Notes: a model not told the origin generated them from the sequence alone. A stretch of DNA of 64,000 nucleotides from PGYR01 sp034670025 (GCA_034670025.1 JAXMOE010000007.1:30473-94472); one strand, 5' to 3'. Shown: positions 52,283-62,130, numbered from the stretch's first letter. Made by a program: numbers and translations.

Positions 52283-52480
52283 ATGGATAAGTTAGAGATA
52301 AAAGGAAACTGGAACGAATTGAAAGGAAAATTAAGACAAGAGTATGCTGATTTGACTGACGACGACCTACAGTACGCAGAAGGTAAAGAAGAAGAATTGC
52401 TTGGTAAAATCCAGCAAAGAGTGGGAGCTTCGAAAGAAGAAATCACGAATAAAATTAATAGCTTTCAATCCAATCATTAG
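52283..52480 (+). CDS. CsbD-family small stress protein
   Basis: 65 residues, hydrophilic, family signature LEIKGNWNELKGKLRQEYAD, LTDDDLQYAEGKEEELLGKI, QQRVGASKEE. A good ribosome site (AGGAG, about 10 bp upstream) and its own terminator. CsbD proteins are induced in stationary phase or stress in several phyla; molecular role unknown. Confidence 0.9.
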   Translation: MDKLEIKGNWNELKGKLRQEYADLTDDDLQYAEGKEEELLGKIQQRVGASKEEITNKINSFQSNH

Positions 52481-52506
52481 TGATTAGTCGAAAGTTAGAA
52501 TTAGGA

Positions 52507-52538
52507 AGGCATCTTTTAGTTAAGATGCCTTTTTTTTT
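52507..52538 (+). terminator. Rho-independent terminator after the csbD-like gene
   Basis: AGGCATCTT / AAGATGCCT stem, 6-nt loop, eight T. Confidence 0.92.
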
Positions 52539-52640
52539 ATCATTTTTCGATAATTAAATCACTCAATTGCTCAGCGGCGGAAGAACTTCTGCTTTACACT
52601 CAGTACAATTTTCTTTATGACAAGTTTGAGCAATCTACCT

Positions 52641-52690
52641 TAATGAGCCACAAACCAGTTTTCACCGACACTAGTGTCAAATACAAGTGG
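52641..52690 (-). pseudogene. Fragment of a second polA 3' end
   Basis: The first 29 bases (52641-52669) are identical to the 3' end of polA at 54634-54662. The next about 15 bases differ at roughly six positions but still encode a polA-like sequence on the minus strand (FDTSVGENWFVAH stop, against VDTGVGENWFVAH in polA). It looks like the end of another polA allele. Just beyond, a 21-codon open stretch (52700-52765, MDEEKAVKTANIIYNWAKMY) may be the remnant of another gene. The rest of the 52539-52825 gap holds nothing I recognise. Confidence 0.6.
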
Positions 52691-52825
52691 CGTTTAATTA
52701 TGGATGAGGAGAAGGCAGTGAAGACTGCGAATATAATCTACAATTGGGCTAAGATGTATTTATGATGGGACGTTAAGTTTCAGTAAAGCAAAACCAATTA
52801 TGTAATAATTAGTATATTGAAATAT

Positions 52826-54517
52826 ATGAAATTATATTTTAATATAATATTGCTTCTTTTAGTACCTGCCATTCTGCTATCAGACGATTGGGAGAGGGTT
52901 GATTTACCTAATTTGAATAATGGTGGTATAAAGAATTTTAAATATCTTGACGGCTATTATTACTTCAACAAATGGGACGGTTCATTTGTAAAATCTCAAG
53001 ATCTATTAAAGTGGGAAGAAGTAGACTTAAATAAGTTAAAAGATAATGACTTATCAAATAGATTAATAGACAGTATCTCGATTCTAAAGAAAAAATATAG
53101 ACCAGTATTAAGTAGCTATTACAGAGAGCATTTTGCCAAGGATGGAGTAATGTTTTATGATAGAAGTGATTCCGTAATGTATTACTCAAACTATCAAGAC
53201 CTTGATGAAGAGAAAATTACTGGTCAATTGAACATAAACCCACAACACACAAGATTTGCTAATTCACTAGATAATTCACTGTATTTTTATACTGATAGTG
53301 TTTTTTACATTTTTGAAAATAGCAAATTAGACTCACTAGAATTAAATGGAATCTATAACACTAGACAAAGTATTTATGCTTTTAAGTACAAAAATGAGTT
53401 ACAAATACTAGTAGAAAAAAGTCAAGGAAGAACATTTAAAAGTACATTATATAGTACAGTTATAGAGGATAACAAATTAAAACCTAATAAAAAGATTTTT
53501 ACTGATTTATCAACTGCTTCAAGTATATTTCAGGCAAATGATTTTCTAATAGCTGAAAGAAAAGATAACCTAATAGCAGTTGATTTGAAAACTAATTATG
53601 AGAGGGTCTTTGATTTAATAATTCCCAATAATAAATATATTTATGACTTTTATATAAGAGGTGACACAATTAATCTTCATGATTATCCTATTAGTGAATA
53701 TAGTATTTCTATGACTTCAAATACATCATATTGCTACGAATTTGATGATGAATATAGATTTAATCATTTTCAGAAGCACGATATATGGGACATTAAATTC
53801 AATATTACAGAATTCGAAAAAAAATCAGATAATGGTGAATACATTTCTAAATATGAATTCAATATATATGATAGTAATGAAGTAAAAGTCAAGGTAATTG
53901 AATTAGTTGAAGGACATTACACAAATGATTGGATAAGAGTTGTAGAAAAAAATGATGAGTTTGCATTAATTAACTTAAATAGTAAACTAATCAAGCTTAA
54001 TAGAGATAAAATGGAAATTGAAGAAATAAAAGAACCTAAAGGTAATATATTGAAAGAAGGAGATATTTTGATTTTGCCTTCGAGTATAATTGATTCAATC
54101 TCATATCAATATTCTAAAGATATGGGAGAAACATGGCAAAAGCATTCTTTTTACAAAAAACTATCTAGGTATAGTTTTATTTCTTCGTGTACAACACTAG
54201 ACAATTATTACAGGTTTCATATAGTGGGTGAAAATATCAATTTGTTCGCATTCGATTCTGTTTACTATACACAGCTAGGCAGTGACAAACTAGAGTTACT
54301 TGGCGCATACGAAAATTCAGAAGTATTTCGCTCCGATGATATTCTATATTTCCTAGAAAAAAGCGATGGTAGAATCTATTCGATAGATGATGGTAATAAG
54401 ATAGAAGAAATAAGAACAGATAATATTGATATTGGAAAAATAATAGTGATAGACTTAGAAAATGGCTATCTCTATGCAAGTGACTATTATAATCTATTCC
54501 GCCTAAAATTGGAGTAA
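52826..54517 (+). CDS. Secreted protein of unknown function
   Basis: 563 residues from the ATG at 52826, which begins the signal peptide MKLYFNIILLLLVPAILLSD; an earlier TTG in frame is less likely. Repeated aromatic/Asp strands (YLDGYYYFNKWDGSFVKSQD, GDILILPSSIIDSISYQYSK, MGETWQKHSFYKKL, IYSIDDGNK) suggest a BNR-type beta propeller. Unlike the other large secreted proteins here it has no T9SS sorting domain, ending YLYASDYYNLFRLKLE. Very AT-rich. It lies between two copies of the polA 3' end, so it may be an inserted segment. Confidence 0.72.
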   Translation: MKLYFNIILLLLVPAILLSDDWERVDLPNLNNGGIKNFKYLDGYYYFNKWDGSFVKSQDLLKWEEVDLNKLKDNDLSNRLIDSISILKKKYRPVLSSYYREHFAKDGVMFYDRSDSVMYYSNYQDLDEEKITGQLNINPQHTRFANSLDNSLYFYTDSVFYIFENSKLDSLELNGIYNTRQSIYAFKYKNELQILVEKSQGRTFKSTLYSTVIEDNKLKPNKKIFTDLSTASSIFQANDFLIAERKDNLIAVDLKTNYERVFDLIIPNNKYIYDFYIRGDTINLHDYPISEYSISMTSNTSYCYEFDDEYRFNHFQKHDIWDIKFNITEFEKKSDNGEYISKYEFNIYDSNEVKVKVIELVEGHYTNDWIRVVEKNDEFALINLNSKLIKLNRDKMEIEEIKEPKGNILKEGDILILPSSIIDSISYQYSKDMGETWQKHSFYKKLSRYSFISSCTTLDNYYRFHIVGENINLFAFDSVYYTQLGSDKLELLGAYENSEVFRSDDILYFLEKSDGRIYSIDDGNKIEEIRTDNIDIGKIIVIDLENGYLYASDYYNLFRLKLE

Positions 54518-54632
54518 GATTAGTCATCTTTTTTTCATTGTTTTCAGTATAATACATTGTGTTAAGTTTTGGTATAACTACTTTAGTATTTAATCAAAAT
54601 ATGAAAATGTAATTTTGCAATTCTTATCCCCC

Positions 54633-57452
54633 CTAATGAGCCACAAACCAGTTTTCACCGACCCCGGTATCAACCACTACGGGTATACTACCCAGTGATA
54701 GCGCATTGGTCATATTTTCGATGACTAATTCTTTTAGTTCGTCTAACTCGGATTTGACTACATCGAACACAAGCTCATCGTGCACTTGCAGTATCATTTT
54801 CGACTTCATTTTGCGGTCTCGCATCACTTTATCTATCTTTATCATAGCAATCTTCAACATATCCGATGCCGTGCCTTGTATCGGCATATTGATGGCTGCA
54901 CGTTCGTCTGCTGTTTTCAGCATTCTGTTCTTGCTGTTTATATTCTTGAAGTAACGCCTTCTTCCACATAGTGTTTCGGCGAATCCCTTTGCCCTTGCAG
55001 ACTCCACGGTTTCGTCCATATACTTTATTATTCCAGCGTACTTCTCTTTGTAATTGTCTATTATGTCCTTCGCTTCGGTTCTGCTGATACCCAATCTGTC
55101 TGCCAGACCGTAAGCACCAAGCCCATACATAATACCGAAGTTCACCGTCTTCGCTATTCGTCGCATATCCTGAGTTACTTCCTCTTGGGGAATGTCATTC
55201 AGCACGGCAGCCGTAGCAGCGTGTATGTCTTGCCCTTCCTCAAAGCCCTTTTGCATTTTCTCGTCACCACAGATGTGAGCCATTATTCTTAGCTCTATCT
55301 GTGAGTAATCAGCCGCCAAAAGCACATTGCCCTCACTCGGTACAAATGCCCTACGCACCTGCTTACCTAATTCGGAACGGATTGGTATATTCTGTAGATT
55401 TGGGTCGGTGGATGACAATCGCCCAGTGCTCGCAACAGCTTGGTTGTAGGTAGTGTGTATCTTTCCAGTCTTGTCAAATACCATTCTCGGAAGCGATTCC
55501 ACATAAGTAGAAAGAAGCTTAGCCAATTGGCGGTAGTCCAGAACATAATTTGCAATTGGGTGCATTGGTGCTAGTTGGTTTAGCACTTGCTCATTGGTGC
55601 TGTACCCAGTTTTGGTCTTCTTTACTGGCGGTATTCCCATTTCCTCGAACATAATTTCCGATAGTTGCTTCGGTGAATTGATGTTGAACTCGTGCCCTGC
55701 TTCTTCGTATATCTGCTCTTCTAACTTGTCCAATCTCTTGGAAATCTCTGCTTGTAGCTCTTCCAGTGCGTCAGTGTCTATACTTACTCCTTGTCTTTCC
55801 ATACGAGTTAGCACGCTGATAGTTGGGAACTCTATATCATAAGCCAACTCTTCTTGCGAGCTACCTTTTAGCTTTTCTTCCATCTTGTTTTTTAAGCGGA
55901 GAGCCAAGTCTGCATCCTCGCAACCGTAATCAGATATGTCTTCTGGGTTCAGATCAGCCATTGATTTTTGGTCTTTCTTCTTCTCCCCTATTAAAGATGA
56001 TATTGGCACTGGCTTGTAGTTCAACCACTGCTCACTCAGTGCATCTAAGTTGTGTTTATCATCGGGATTCAGCACGTAGGAAGCAATCATAGAATCGAAC
56101 ACAATTGGGAAAATCGTTATGTCATAGCGCATCAGAATATACTGATCAAACTTCAGATTTTGCCCACATTTGCCAATCTTTTCTGATTCCAACGCTGGTT
56201 TCAGCTTACTAATTACATAGTCAACTGGTAGTGATTTTTCTGCTCTCAGCTTTCTGTTGAACTCATCCGGGTCTATTTCGTCTTGCTCGAAAAGGGACTT
56301 ATCTTTTGGGGCAATTGTTTCTTTTTCTTCATCGCTGATTACTGGCACATAGTAACCCGTATTCTCTTTGATAGAAAGGGCAATTCCAACTATGTCGCAA
56401 GTGTTTCTGTTGAGTGCAGAAGTCTCTAAATCAACGGAAATAACATCGCTTTTTTCTAACTCTCTGACTAACTGCTCGAACTCATCTTTGGTGTTGATTA
56501 GCTTATAGTCGGTCTCGGTCGATTCTATGGTGTCAATCTCTTCTGTTGGCTCTGGAGCATAGTCCTCTACTGCTGCATTGCCGCTACGTTCGTACCACTT
56601 ACGTCGAAGAGTACGGAAACCTTCCTTAGCAAAGAACTCGTCAAGTTCATCGAACTTTGTGTCCTTGAACTCATAGCTATCATAATCAAACTCAATTGGG
56701 CAATCAATCTTTAATGTCACCAATTCTTTGGATAAAAATGCCTTTTCTTTATCGTTTTCTAACTTCGTACGGACTGATTTGCTCTTTATCTTGTCCAAAT
56801 TTTCATATATTCCTTCTAGTGATTCAAACTCCACTACAAGTGGGAAAGCCGTCTTTATCCCTACGCCTTTCACTCCTGGAATATTATCCACCGAATCGCC
56901 AGTGAGTGCTTGCACATCGATCACTTGGTCTGGGCGAACACCGAACTTTTCCTTCACTTCATCATAGTCCACGACTTCCAACTCTGGGCCTTTTCTGGCA
57001 GGTTTCAATATTTTAATGTGGTCTGTAACTAACTGGTAATAATCCTTATCGCTAGTTAGACAATAAGAATCAATCTCTTGATCCGATGCCCTATAAGCAA
57101 GTGTAGCAATTAGGTCATCGGCCTCGTAGCCATCTAATTCCATTTGTGGTATGCCTAAAAGCTTCATCAGCTCTTTGATTTTCTTCAACTGAGGCACCAA
57201 ATCTTCAGGAAATTCATCTCTGTTTGCCTTGTACTCGTCGTACATTTCGTGTCTGAAAGTCGGTGCTTTGGTGTCATAAACCACAAGAATATGCTTAGGG
57301 TCATACTTTTCGAGTAGCGACGTAATAATATTAGCAAACCCGAAAACTGCACCAGTTGGCTCGCCGTCCGAGTTAGACAAACCCGAGCGGAACATAGCGT
57401 GGTATGCTCTGAAAACCAATGACATTCCGTCAATCATAAAAAATCTAGACAT
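54633..57452 (-). CDS. polA: DNA polymerase I
   Basis: 939 residues with all three domains. 5' nuclease at about 1-290 (MIDGMSLVFRAYHAMFRSGL, DGYEADDLIATLAYR, LTGDSVDNIPGVKGVGIKTA); 3'-5' exonuclease at about 320-510 with DxE kept in VISVDLETSALN and YGCEDADLALRL, so proofreading is probably intact; polymerase with motif A LLAADYSQIELRIMAHI, motif B RRIAKTVNFGIMYGLGAYGL and motif C LQVHDELVFDV. Ends GENWFVAH. Followed in the same direction after its stop by the inserted-looking 52.6-54.6 kb segment; preceded by plsY. Confidence 0.97.
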   Translation of the reverse strand: MSRFFMIDGMSLVFRAYHAMFRSGLSNSDGEPTGAVFGFANIITSLLEKYDPKHILVVYDTKAPTFRHEMYDEYKANRDEFPEDLVPQLKKIKELMKLLGIPQMELDGYEADDLIATLAYRASDQEIDSYCLTSDKDYYQLVTDHIKILKPARKGPELEVVDYDEVKEKFGVRPDQVIDVQALTGDSVDNIPGVKGVGIKTAFPLVVEFESLEGIYENLDKIKSKSVRTKLENDKEKAFLSKELVTLKIDCPIEFDYDSYEFKDTKFDELDEFFAKEGFRTLRRKWYERSGNAAVEDYAPEPTEEIDTIESTETDYKLINTKDEFEQLVRELEKSDVISVDLETSALNRNTCDIVGIALSIKENTGYYVPVISDEEKETIAPKDKSLFEQDEIDPDEFNRKLRAEKSLPVDYVISKLKPALESEKIGKCGQNLKFDQYILMRYDITIFPIVFDSMIASYVLNPDDKHNLDALSEQWLNYKPVPISSLIGEKKKDQKSMADLNPEDISDYGCEDADLALRLKNKMEEKLKGSSQEELAYDIEFPTISVLTRMERQGVSIDTDALEELQAEISKRLDKLEEQIYEEAGHEFNINSPKQLSEIMFEEMGIPPVKKTKTGYSTNEQVLNQLAPMHPIANYVLDYRQLAKLLSTYVESLPRMVFDKTGKIHTTYNQAVASTGRLSSTDPNLQNIPIRSELGKQVRRAFVPSEGNVLLAADYSQIELRIMAHICGDEKMQKGFEEGQDIHAATAAVLNDIPQEEVTQDMRRIAKTVNFGIMYGLGAYGLADRLGISRTEAKDIIDNYKEKYAGIIKYMDETVESARAKGFAETLCGRRRYFKNINSKNRMLKTADERAAINMPIQGTASDMLKIAMIKIDKVMRDRKMKSKMILQVHDELVFDVVKSELDELKELVIENMTNALSLGSIPVVVDTGVGENWFVAH

Positions 57453-57466
57453 ATAATTTCCTGTGT

Positions 57467-58108
57467 TTATTCTTCGTTGAATAATTTCTTTTCTTTTATT
57501 AATACTTGTAACGGCTCTATGTGCTTTAAGAAAATGACTATACTAAGTATAGACACCAGTTGGAAGTAGCGAGTAGCATCTTCGAATGCAACTATAGTCG
57601 TTATCTCTATCAGTTTGTCGGGCGATACTAACACCATCATTGGTGTAGCAATAGTCGCCAACGCGTTAGCTACGTGTACGTGTTTCCTAACTCCGTGATA
57701 GCTAATCAGCCAACTAAGTCCCCACAGTGCTATTGCCAATGGGTTGATGAAGAGCAATACGCCCACGGTCGTAGCCAAACCTCGTCCACCTTTCATCCTT
57801 AGCCATAAGTTAAAGTTGTGCCCAATAACAGCAAACACTCCTGCATAAGACAACAATGTCATCATATTTTCTGCGTCCGGGAATAGATAATAAACAATCA
57901 GACAAGCGGCATACCCTTTCAGTGCATCGAGGAAGAATACCACTGCCCCTATCCATTTTTTGCCAGTCGTTTCAAAGCTATTCATAGCCCCAGTGTTCTT
58001 GCTTCCTTCTACTGATAGGTCAAGTCCAGTCGCCTGTTTCACCACTATTTTTGAGAAAGCAATAGAGCCGAGCAGATAGCCAATTATAGCTGATATAAAT
58101 CCTTCCAT
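57467..58108 (-). CDS. plsY: Glycerol-3-phosphate acyltransferase PlsY
   Basis: 213 residues, five or more membrane helices. Acylates glycerol 3-phosphate from acyl-phosphate in phospholipid synthesis. Signatures: IIGYLLGSIAFSKIV at the start, GSKNTGAMNSFETTGKKWI (the usual GSGNxGATN is changed), VIGHNFNLWLRMKGGRGLAT (catalytic loop 2) and the C-terminal GVRKHV region. Starts directly after the ABC permease stop codon and ends 14 bp before polA. Confidence 0.9.
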   Translation of the reverse strand: MEGFISAIIGYLLGSIAFSKIVVKQATGLDLSVEGSKNTGAMNSFETTGKKWIGAVVFFLDALKGYAACLIVYYLFPDAENMMTLLSYAGVFAVIGHNFNLWLRMKGGRGLATTVGVLLFINPLAIALWGLSWLISYHGVRKHVHVANALATIATPMMVLVSPDKLIEITTIVAFEDATRYFQLVSILSIVIFLKHIEPLQVLIKEKKLFNEE

Positions 58109-58990
58109 CTAATATTTTTCCTTTAATAATTTCATTTGTACCACCGAGATTATCAAAATAATAAAAAATAACACATAAGCCACAGCCGAAGCATAGCCCA
58201 TGGAGTCAGCTTTCTCGAACGCATCGCGATAGACAAGATAGACCATAGTTACTGTTTCGTTCAGTGGGCCGCCCTTAGTCATCACGTATATCTCTATGAA
58301 TATTTGGAATGACTTGATAGTATTGACCACCAAAATAAATAGCAAAGTAGGTCGAAGCATTGGCACCGTAATGCCCTTGAACTTCTGCCAAGCATTAGCA
58401 CCAGACATTTCCGCCGCCTCGTATAAATCTTTGGGAATGGTCTGCAATCCTGCTAAAATAATAATCATATAGTAACCGGTTGCTATCCATATATCCATAG
58501 CCATGATGGAAGGCAATGCAGTTTCTACCGATTGCAGCCAACCTTGGGGTTGCCCGTCTGCACCTACCATCTGCATTAGCGTGTTGATATAGCCGTCCTT
58601 GCTGTACAGATTTTTAAAAATCAATGCCACTACCACAAGCGACGTAACCGATGGTAAAAAATATGCCGCTTTGAATAGCTCTTTTATTTTGCCATTGGTC
58701 TGATCGACAGCCACTGCCAGTAGCGTTGCCAGAGTAGTAGTAATCGGCACAGTAATCACTACAAAGAGCAGTGTGTTACCAAGTGCTTTGAGGAATACCT
58801 CATCACTGAAAAGCGAGGTGTAGTTGCCCAACCCGATGAATGTTAGCTCATTCGTAAGCGTTTTGTATTCGGATAAGCTGAGGATAAAGGAATAGACAAT
58901 AGGGTACGCCCAAAATACTAAAAACGTGAGTACCCACGGTAATAGCAATATCAGTATATTGAGCCGTTCCTTATTTCTATAATTCAGCAT
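58109..58990 (-). CDS. Sugar-type ABC transporter permease (MalF/UgpA family), orphan
   Basis: 293 residues from the ATG at 58990 (MLNYRNKERLNILILLLPWV); the frame is open further upstream but only inside the maf gene. Six membrane helices and the EAA loop (YEAAEMSGANAWQKFKGITV, PMLRPTLLFILVV) that contacts the ATPase. The usual second permease, ATPase and binding-protein genes are not adjacent: maf lies upstream and plsY downstream. It overlaps maf by 14 bp. Confidence 0.88.
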   Translation of the reverse strand: MLNYRNKERLNILILLLPWVLTFLVFWAYPIVYSFILSLSEYKTLTNELTFIGLGNYTSLFSDEVFLKALGNTLLFVVITVPITTTLATLLAVAVDQTNGKIKELFKAAYFLPSVTSLVVVALIFKNLYSKDGYINTLMQMVGADGQPQGWLQSVETALPSIMAMDIWIATGYYMIIILAGLQTIPKDLYEAAEMSGANAWQKFKGITVPMLRPTLLFILVVNTIKSFQIFIEIYVMTKGGPLNETVTMVYLVYRDAFEKADSMGYASAVAYVLFFIILIISVVQMKLLKEKY

Positions 58991-59585
58991 TGAATTTCTT
59001 AATTTCCTCGAAGAATCGTGACAATGGGAATCCCACAATATTGTAATAACACCCACTGATATTACTAACGAACACCGAGCCGAAATCGTCCTGTATTCCG
59101 TAGCTGCCTGCCTTGTCCATAGGCGAGCCAGTAGCAATATATGCTATCTTTTCCTTTTCACCCAACTCCCTGAAAGTAACTTCGGTCTTCACATAGAATG
59201 TGCTTTCCTTGCCCAGCTCATCCACCACAAGCGACACACCTGTGTAAACCTGATGAGTATTGTCGCTCAGCTTAGTGAGCAAAGCGTAGGCATCTTTCTC
59301 GTCTGTGGGTTTGTTCAGCAGCGTATCACCTAAGTAAACGGTAGTGTCCGAACCGATTACAATCTTGTCCGCAGCTTCGGTTTTGGCAATGTGCTTTGCT
59401 TTTCTGCTTGCCAGCTCCATAACGAATTGCTCGGGTGAAGTGATTGCTATGTCATCTTCATCTATGTTCGCAGGGATAATATCGAATTGCAGTCCCACTT
59501 GCTCCAATAGTTTCCTTCTCCTTGGTGAAGCAGAAGCAAGAACTACTTCTCGTTTCAAATCTAAAATCTGTGATAAGTTAAGCAT
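58977..59585 (-). CDS. maf: Maf-family nucleoside triphosphate pyrophosphatase
   Basis: 202 residues. Hydrolyses non-canonical or dTTP/UTP-type nucleotides to monophosphates. Signature VVLASASPRRRKLLEQVGLQ, then VIGSDTTVYLGDTLLNKPTD, HQVYTGVSLV, and MDKAGSYGIQDDFGSVFVSN, ISGCYYNIVGFPLSRF. First gene of the maf - ABC permease - plsY - polA run. Confidence 0.93.
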   Translation of the reverse strand: MLNLSQILDLKREVVLASASPRRRKLLEQVGLQFDIIPANIDEDDIAITSPEQFVMELASRKAKHIAKTEAADKIVIGSDTTVYLGDTLLNKPTDEKDAYALLTKLSDNTHQVYTGVSLVVDELGKESTFYVKTEVTFRELGEKEKIAYIATGSPMDKAGSYGIQDDFGSVFVSNISGCYYNIVGFPLSRFFEEIKKFNAEL

Positions 59586-60123
59586 TATAATATTCTATTC
59601 GTTTCATTATTTACTTTCAGCAAATATATGAAATTAGAATTTAGCTTACGGATATGATGAAAAATATGTTTTTGCGTGATGGTTTTATTTAACTCCTACT
59701 GAGTTGGTGGCATTTGATGATACTAATGGCTACTAATGTTTGAACCCCTAACGGGGTTGATTGGGATGCGTACAAATTATATCGTTCTACTAATATTTAA
59801 CTCCTACGGAGTTGTTCTGAATATCCTGAAAGGATAGAATACGCTTTGTTGAGCGATAAGCCGAAGTATAAGTAGTAATGAAAATCACAACGCTTTTGTG
59901 CCCCTTTGGAGAGCATTGAATGTAGTAATTCGCAATATTTCAAGGGGGTTCAAAGCAGTTCGTACTATATCTATCTCAATACTATAAAGCTACTTATATA
60001 TTTTCATACTCTAACATAGACATTCACTACATTTCATGTTATTTACTATATATGTTTAATATAATGTTAAACAAATTCTATTCTTATTCGTACCTTAGAT
60101 ATAATTAAACTAAAGGTTCAATA
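59586..60123. repeat. Gene-free gap with interspersed palindromes (59688-59815)
   Basis: Three related short repeats: about 59688-59707 (ATTTAACTCCTACTGAGTTG), 59731-59760 (CTACTAATGTTTGAACCCC then TAACGGGGTTG) and 59788-59815 (CTACTAATATTTAACTCC then TACGGAGTTG). A fourth copy lies at 45924-45950 on the other strand. Each has a CTACTAAY lead and a palindromic ACTCC/GGAGT or CCCC/GGGG core. 59830-60123 contains nothing I recognise except the AT-rich lead to the integrase gene, where the left attachment site should be; no tRNA gene is seen. Confidence 0.55.
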
Positions 60124-61347
60124 ATGCTACGTGTAAACTACAATATTCAATTCAAAAATAGAACTATTTCTCCAATCTTAATATCAATAACTTGGAAGAA
60201 AAATAGGATTCAAAAGTCTATAGGTCAATCTGTTGAAACTAGCTATTGGGATTACAAGAGAGGCAGAGTTAAATCAGCCCACCCTGATGCAGTTAACTTT
60301 AATTCGTTTCTTTATAATATAGATAAAGGAATGCAAGATTATTACAATGAACTAAATACCTACAATAGAGAACCAAGCAGAATAAAATTAAAATCTCAAC
60401 TCGTAAACATTCTTAATAATGGTGTATCTGAAGAAAAAAAGAACTCTGGGGTCATAGATATATTTGATAAGTTTATGGATGAGTACAGAGTTAATGGAAT
60501 GAAGCCAAGGGTTATGACTCTTAATGTATATAGGACATGTAGAAATAAGTTATATAGATTTCAAGAGAGTAAGAGTACAGTATTACAATTTGATGATATA
60601 ACATCAGATTTCTATGATGAATTTGTAGAATATCAGTTTGGGTTAGATAATAACAACAATACTGTTGGTACTAATATCAGAAAACTAAAAACTTTTATGA
60701 AATGGGCTAAAAAGAAAAAATATCATAATAACAGCGAGTATGAATCTTTTAAGGTTCTAAAAGCTGAAGCTGTTTATAGTATTGTTATAACCAAAGAAGA
60801 GCTTGACAGAATAATAAACATAGAGACTACAAATCCTTCAGTTGAATTTGCAAAGCTATTTATGGTGGTTAATTGTTGGATTGGATTAAGAGCTTCAGAT
60901 TTGCTAAACTTAATTAAGAACTATGAGATAAATTCAAACAAGGTTAGATTTTTTCAACAGAAAACTAAGGCATTGCATACTATTCAGATACCTGACAATG
61001 TTCTAGAAATGATAAATAGACTCAAAGAGCTATATAAACCAAACTTCAATAGAGACTATATAAATAAACATTTAAGAACCGTAGGAAAGCTTGCAGAAAT
61101 GAATGATATAGAAACTTCTCAAAGATTTGTTGGTAATAGAAGTGAAACTGTTAGTGAAGTACGATGGAAGCTTCTGACAACCCATGTAGGTAGAAGAACA
61201 TTTGCTACACGAGCTATGGAACTTAGAAAACCTATTCACGTAATAATGGAATTAACGGGTCATAAGACATTAGAATCTTTTCAGAAATATGTAAATCCAT
61301 CTAGTTTTGATAATAAAGACTTTTTAAATGGATTTTGGAGTAAATAA
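60124..61347 (+). CDS. Tyrosine recombinase (integrase) of an integrative element
   Basis: 407 residues. N-terminal arm-binding domain of Bacteroidota type (ILISITWKKNRIQKSIGQSV; SYWDYKRGRVK), SAM-like core-binding domain (VIDIFDKFMDEYRVNGMKPR), and catalytic domain with Arg in CWIGLRASDLLNLI, HxxR in HVGRRTFATRAM, His in LTGHKTLESFQ and the nucleophile Tyr in FQKYVNP. It is first in a very AT-rich block that reads rightwards off the window. Confidence 0.9.
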   Translation: MLRVNYNIQFKNRTISPILISITWKKNRIQKSIGQSVETSYWDYKRGRVKSAHPDAVNFNSFLYNIDKGMQDYYNELNTYNREPSRIKLKSQLVNILNNGVSEEKKNSGVIDIFDKFMDEYRVNGMKPRVMTLNVYRTCRNKLYRFQESKSTVLQFDDITSDFYDEFVEYQFGLDNNNNTVGTNIRKLKTFMKWAKKKKYHNNSEYESFKVLKAEAVYSIVITKEELDRIINIETTNPSVEFAKLFMVVNCWIGLRASDLLNLIKNYEINSNKVRFFQQKTKALHTIQIPDNVLEMINRLKELYKPNFNRDYINKHLRTVGKLAEMNDIETSQRFVGNRSETVSEVRWKLLTTHVGRRTFATRAMELRKPIHVIMELTGHKTLESFQKYVNPSSFDNKDFLNGFWSK

Positions 61348-62130
61348 ATGAGCAAGAAAGAAAAAACTGAAGATGAAAAAGTTGTTATAGAAGAAATTGA
61401 TGTTAATGGAAATATTTTTTCTTCACTAACAGAACGTCAATATATAAATGGGATTCATGTTTTGAGATTTAATGAATTTGAGTATATCTATAAGTTTCTT
61501 GAGAATGAGACTAACAAAGTAGAAAGAATCAATCAATTCATTGATTATATAAGTGAATTAAGAGCAGACTTTCCTTCAAACACATCCCCATATTTAGTTA
61601 CCAATGTAGAATTAAATCAAGACTTTAAATTAATGACAATAAATTACTCAAATGAAAAAGGGCCACAATTTGGGAGAGGTTATGATGGAGGTACAGTTCA
61701 ATTTATCAAAGATATTTACAATAAAATAGACCAGATGATATCAAATCTAGAAGCATATTTGTTCAAATTACAATTTCCAGATAATTATGAGAAATTATCA
61801 AAGTTTGAACAGTTTGGAAAAGTAAGAATAGAAGATAACGGTGACATCCGATTTCAATTATTACATATTACATTATCAGAGTTATCTAAGTATTTTGATT
61901 TAGTAAAAAGTAAAAGTGATTATAAAAGTAAACAAGCTATTTATAAACTTTTATTTAAAGTTCTTATAAAGACAGACGGTTCACCTTATAGTAAGTCCTA
62001 TTTTACTCAATCTGAATATAACTTTATTAAAAAAGATTCTAATAAAGAAGAAGAGATTCTAGACTTCTTAAACCACCTAATAGCAATAGGTAAGAAGAAT
62101 AAAACTGTACCAACTAAAATGACATATTAA
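61348..62130 (+). CDS. Unknown protein of the integrative element
   Basis: 260 residues; its ATG follows the integrase stop codon directly, so the two are coupled. Mostly helical with charged stretches (YIYKFLENETNKVERINQFI; KSKSDYKSKQAIYKLLFKVL). The position beside the integrase and the mixed helical character recall RteC-like regulators of Bacteroidota conjugative elements, but I see no diagnostic motif and do not assign it. Confidence 0.6.
   Translation: MSKKEKTEDEKVVIEEIDVNGNIFSSLTERQYINGIHVLRFNEFEYIYKFLENETNKVERINQFIDYISELRADFPSNTSPYLVTNVELNQDFKLMTINYSNEKGPQFGRGYDGGTVQFIKDIYNKIDQMISNLEAYLFKLQFPDNYEKLSKFEQFGKVRIEDNGDIRFQLLHITLSELSKYFDLVKSKSDYKSKQAIYKLLFKVLIKTDGSPYSKSYFTQSEYNFIKKDSNKEEEILDFLNHLIAIGKKNKTVPTKMTY

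Noticed and set aside
52700..52765. 21-codon open frame MDEEKAVKTANIIYNWAKMY
   Set aside because: Too short, no ribosome site; may be the tail of a deleted gene and is mentioned only within the polA-fragment entry.
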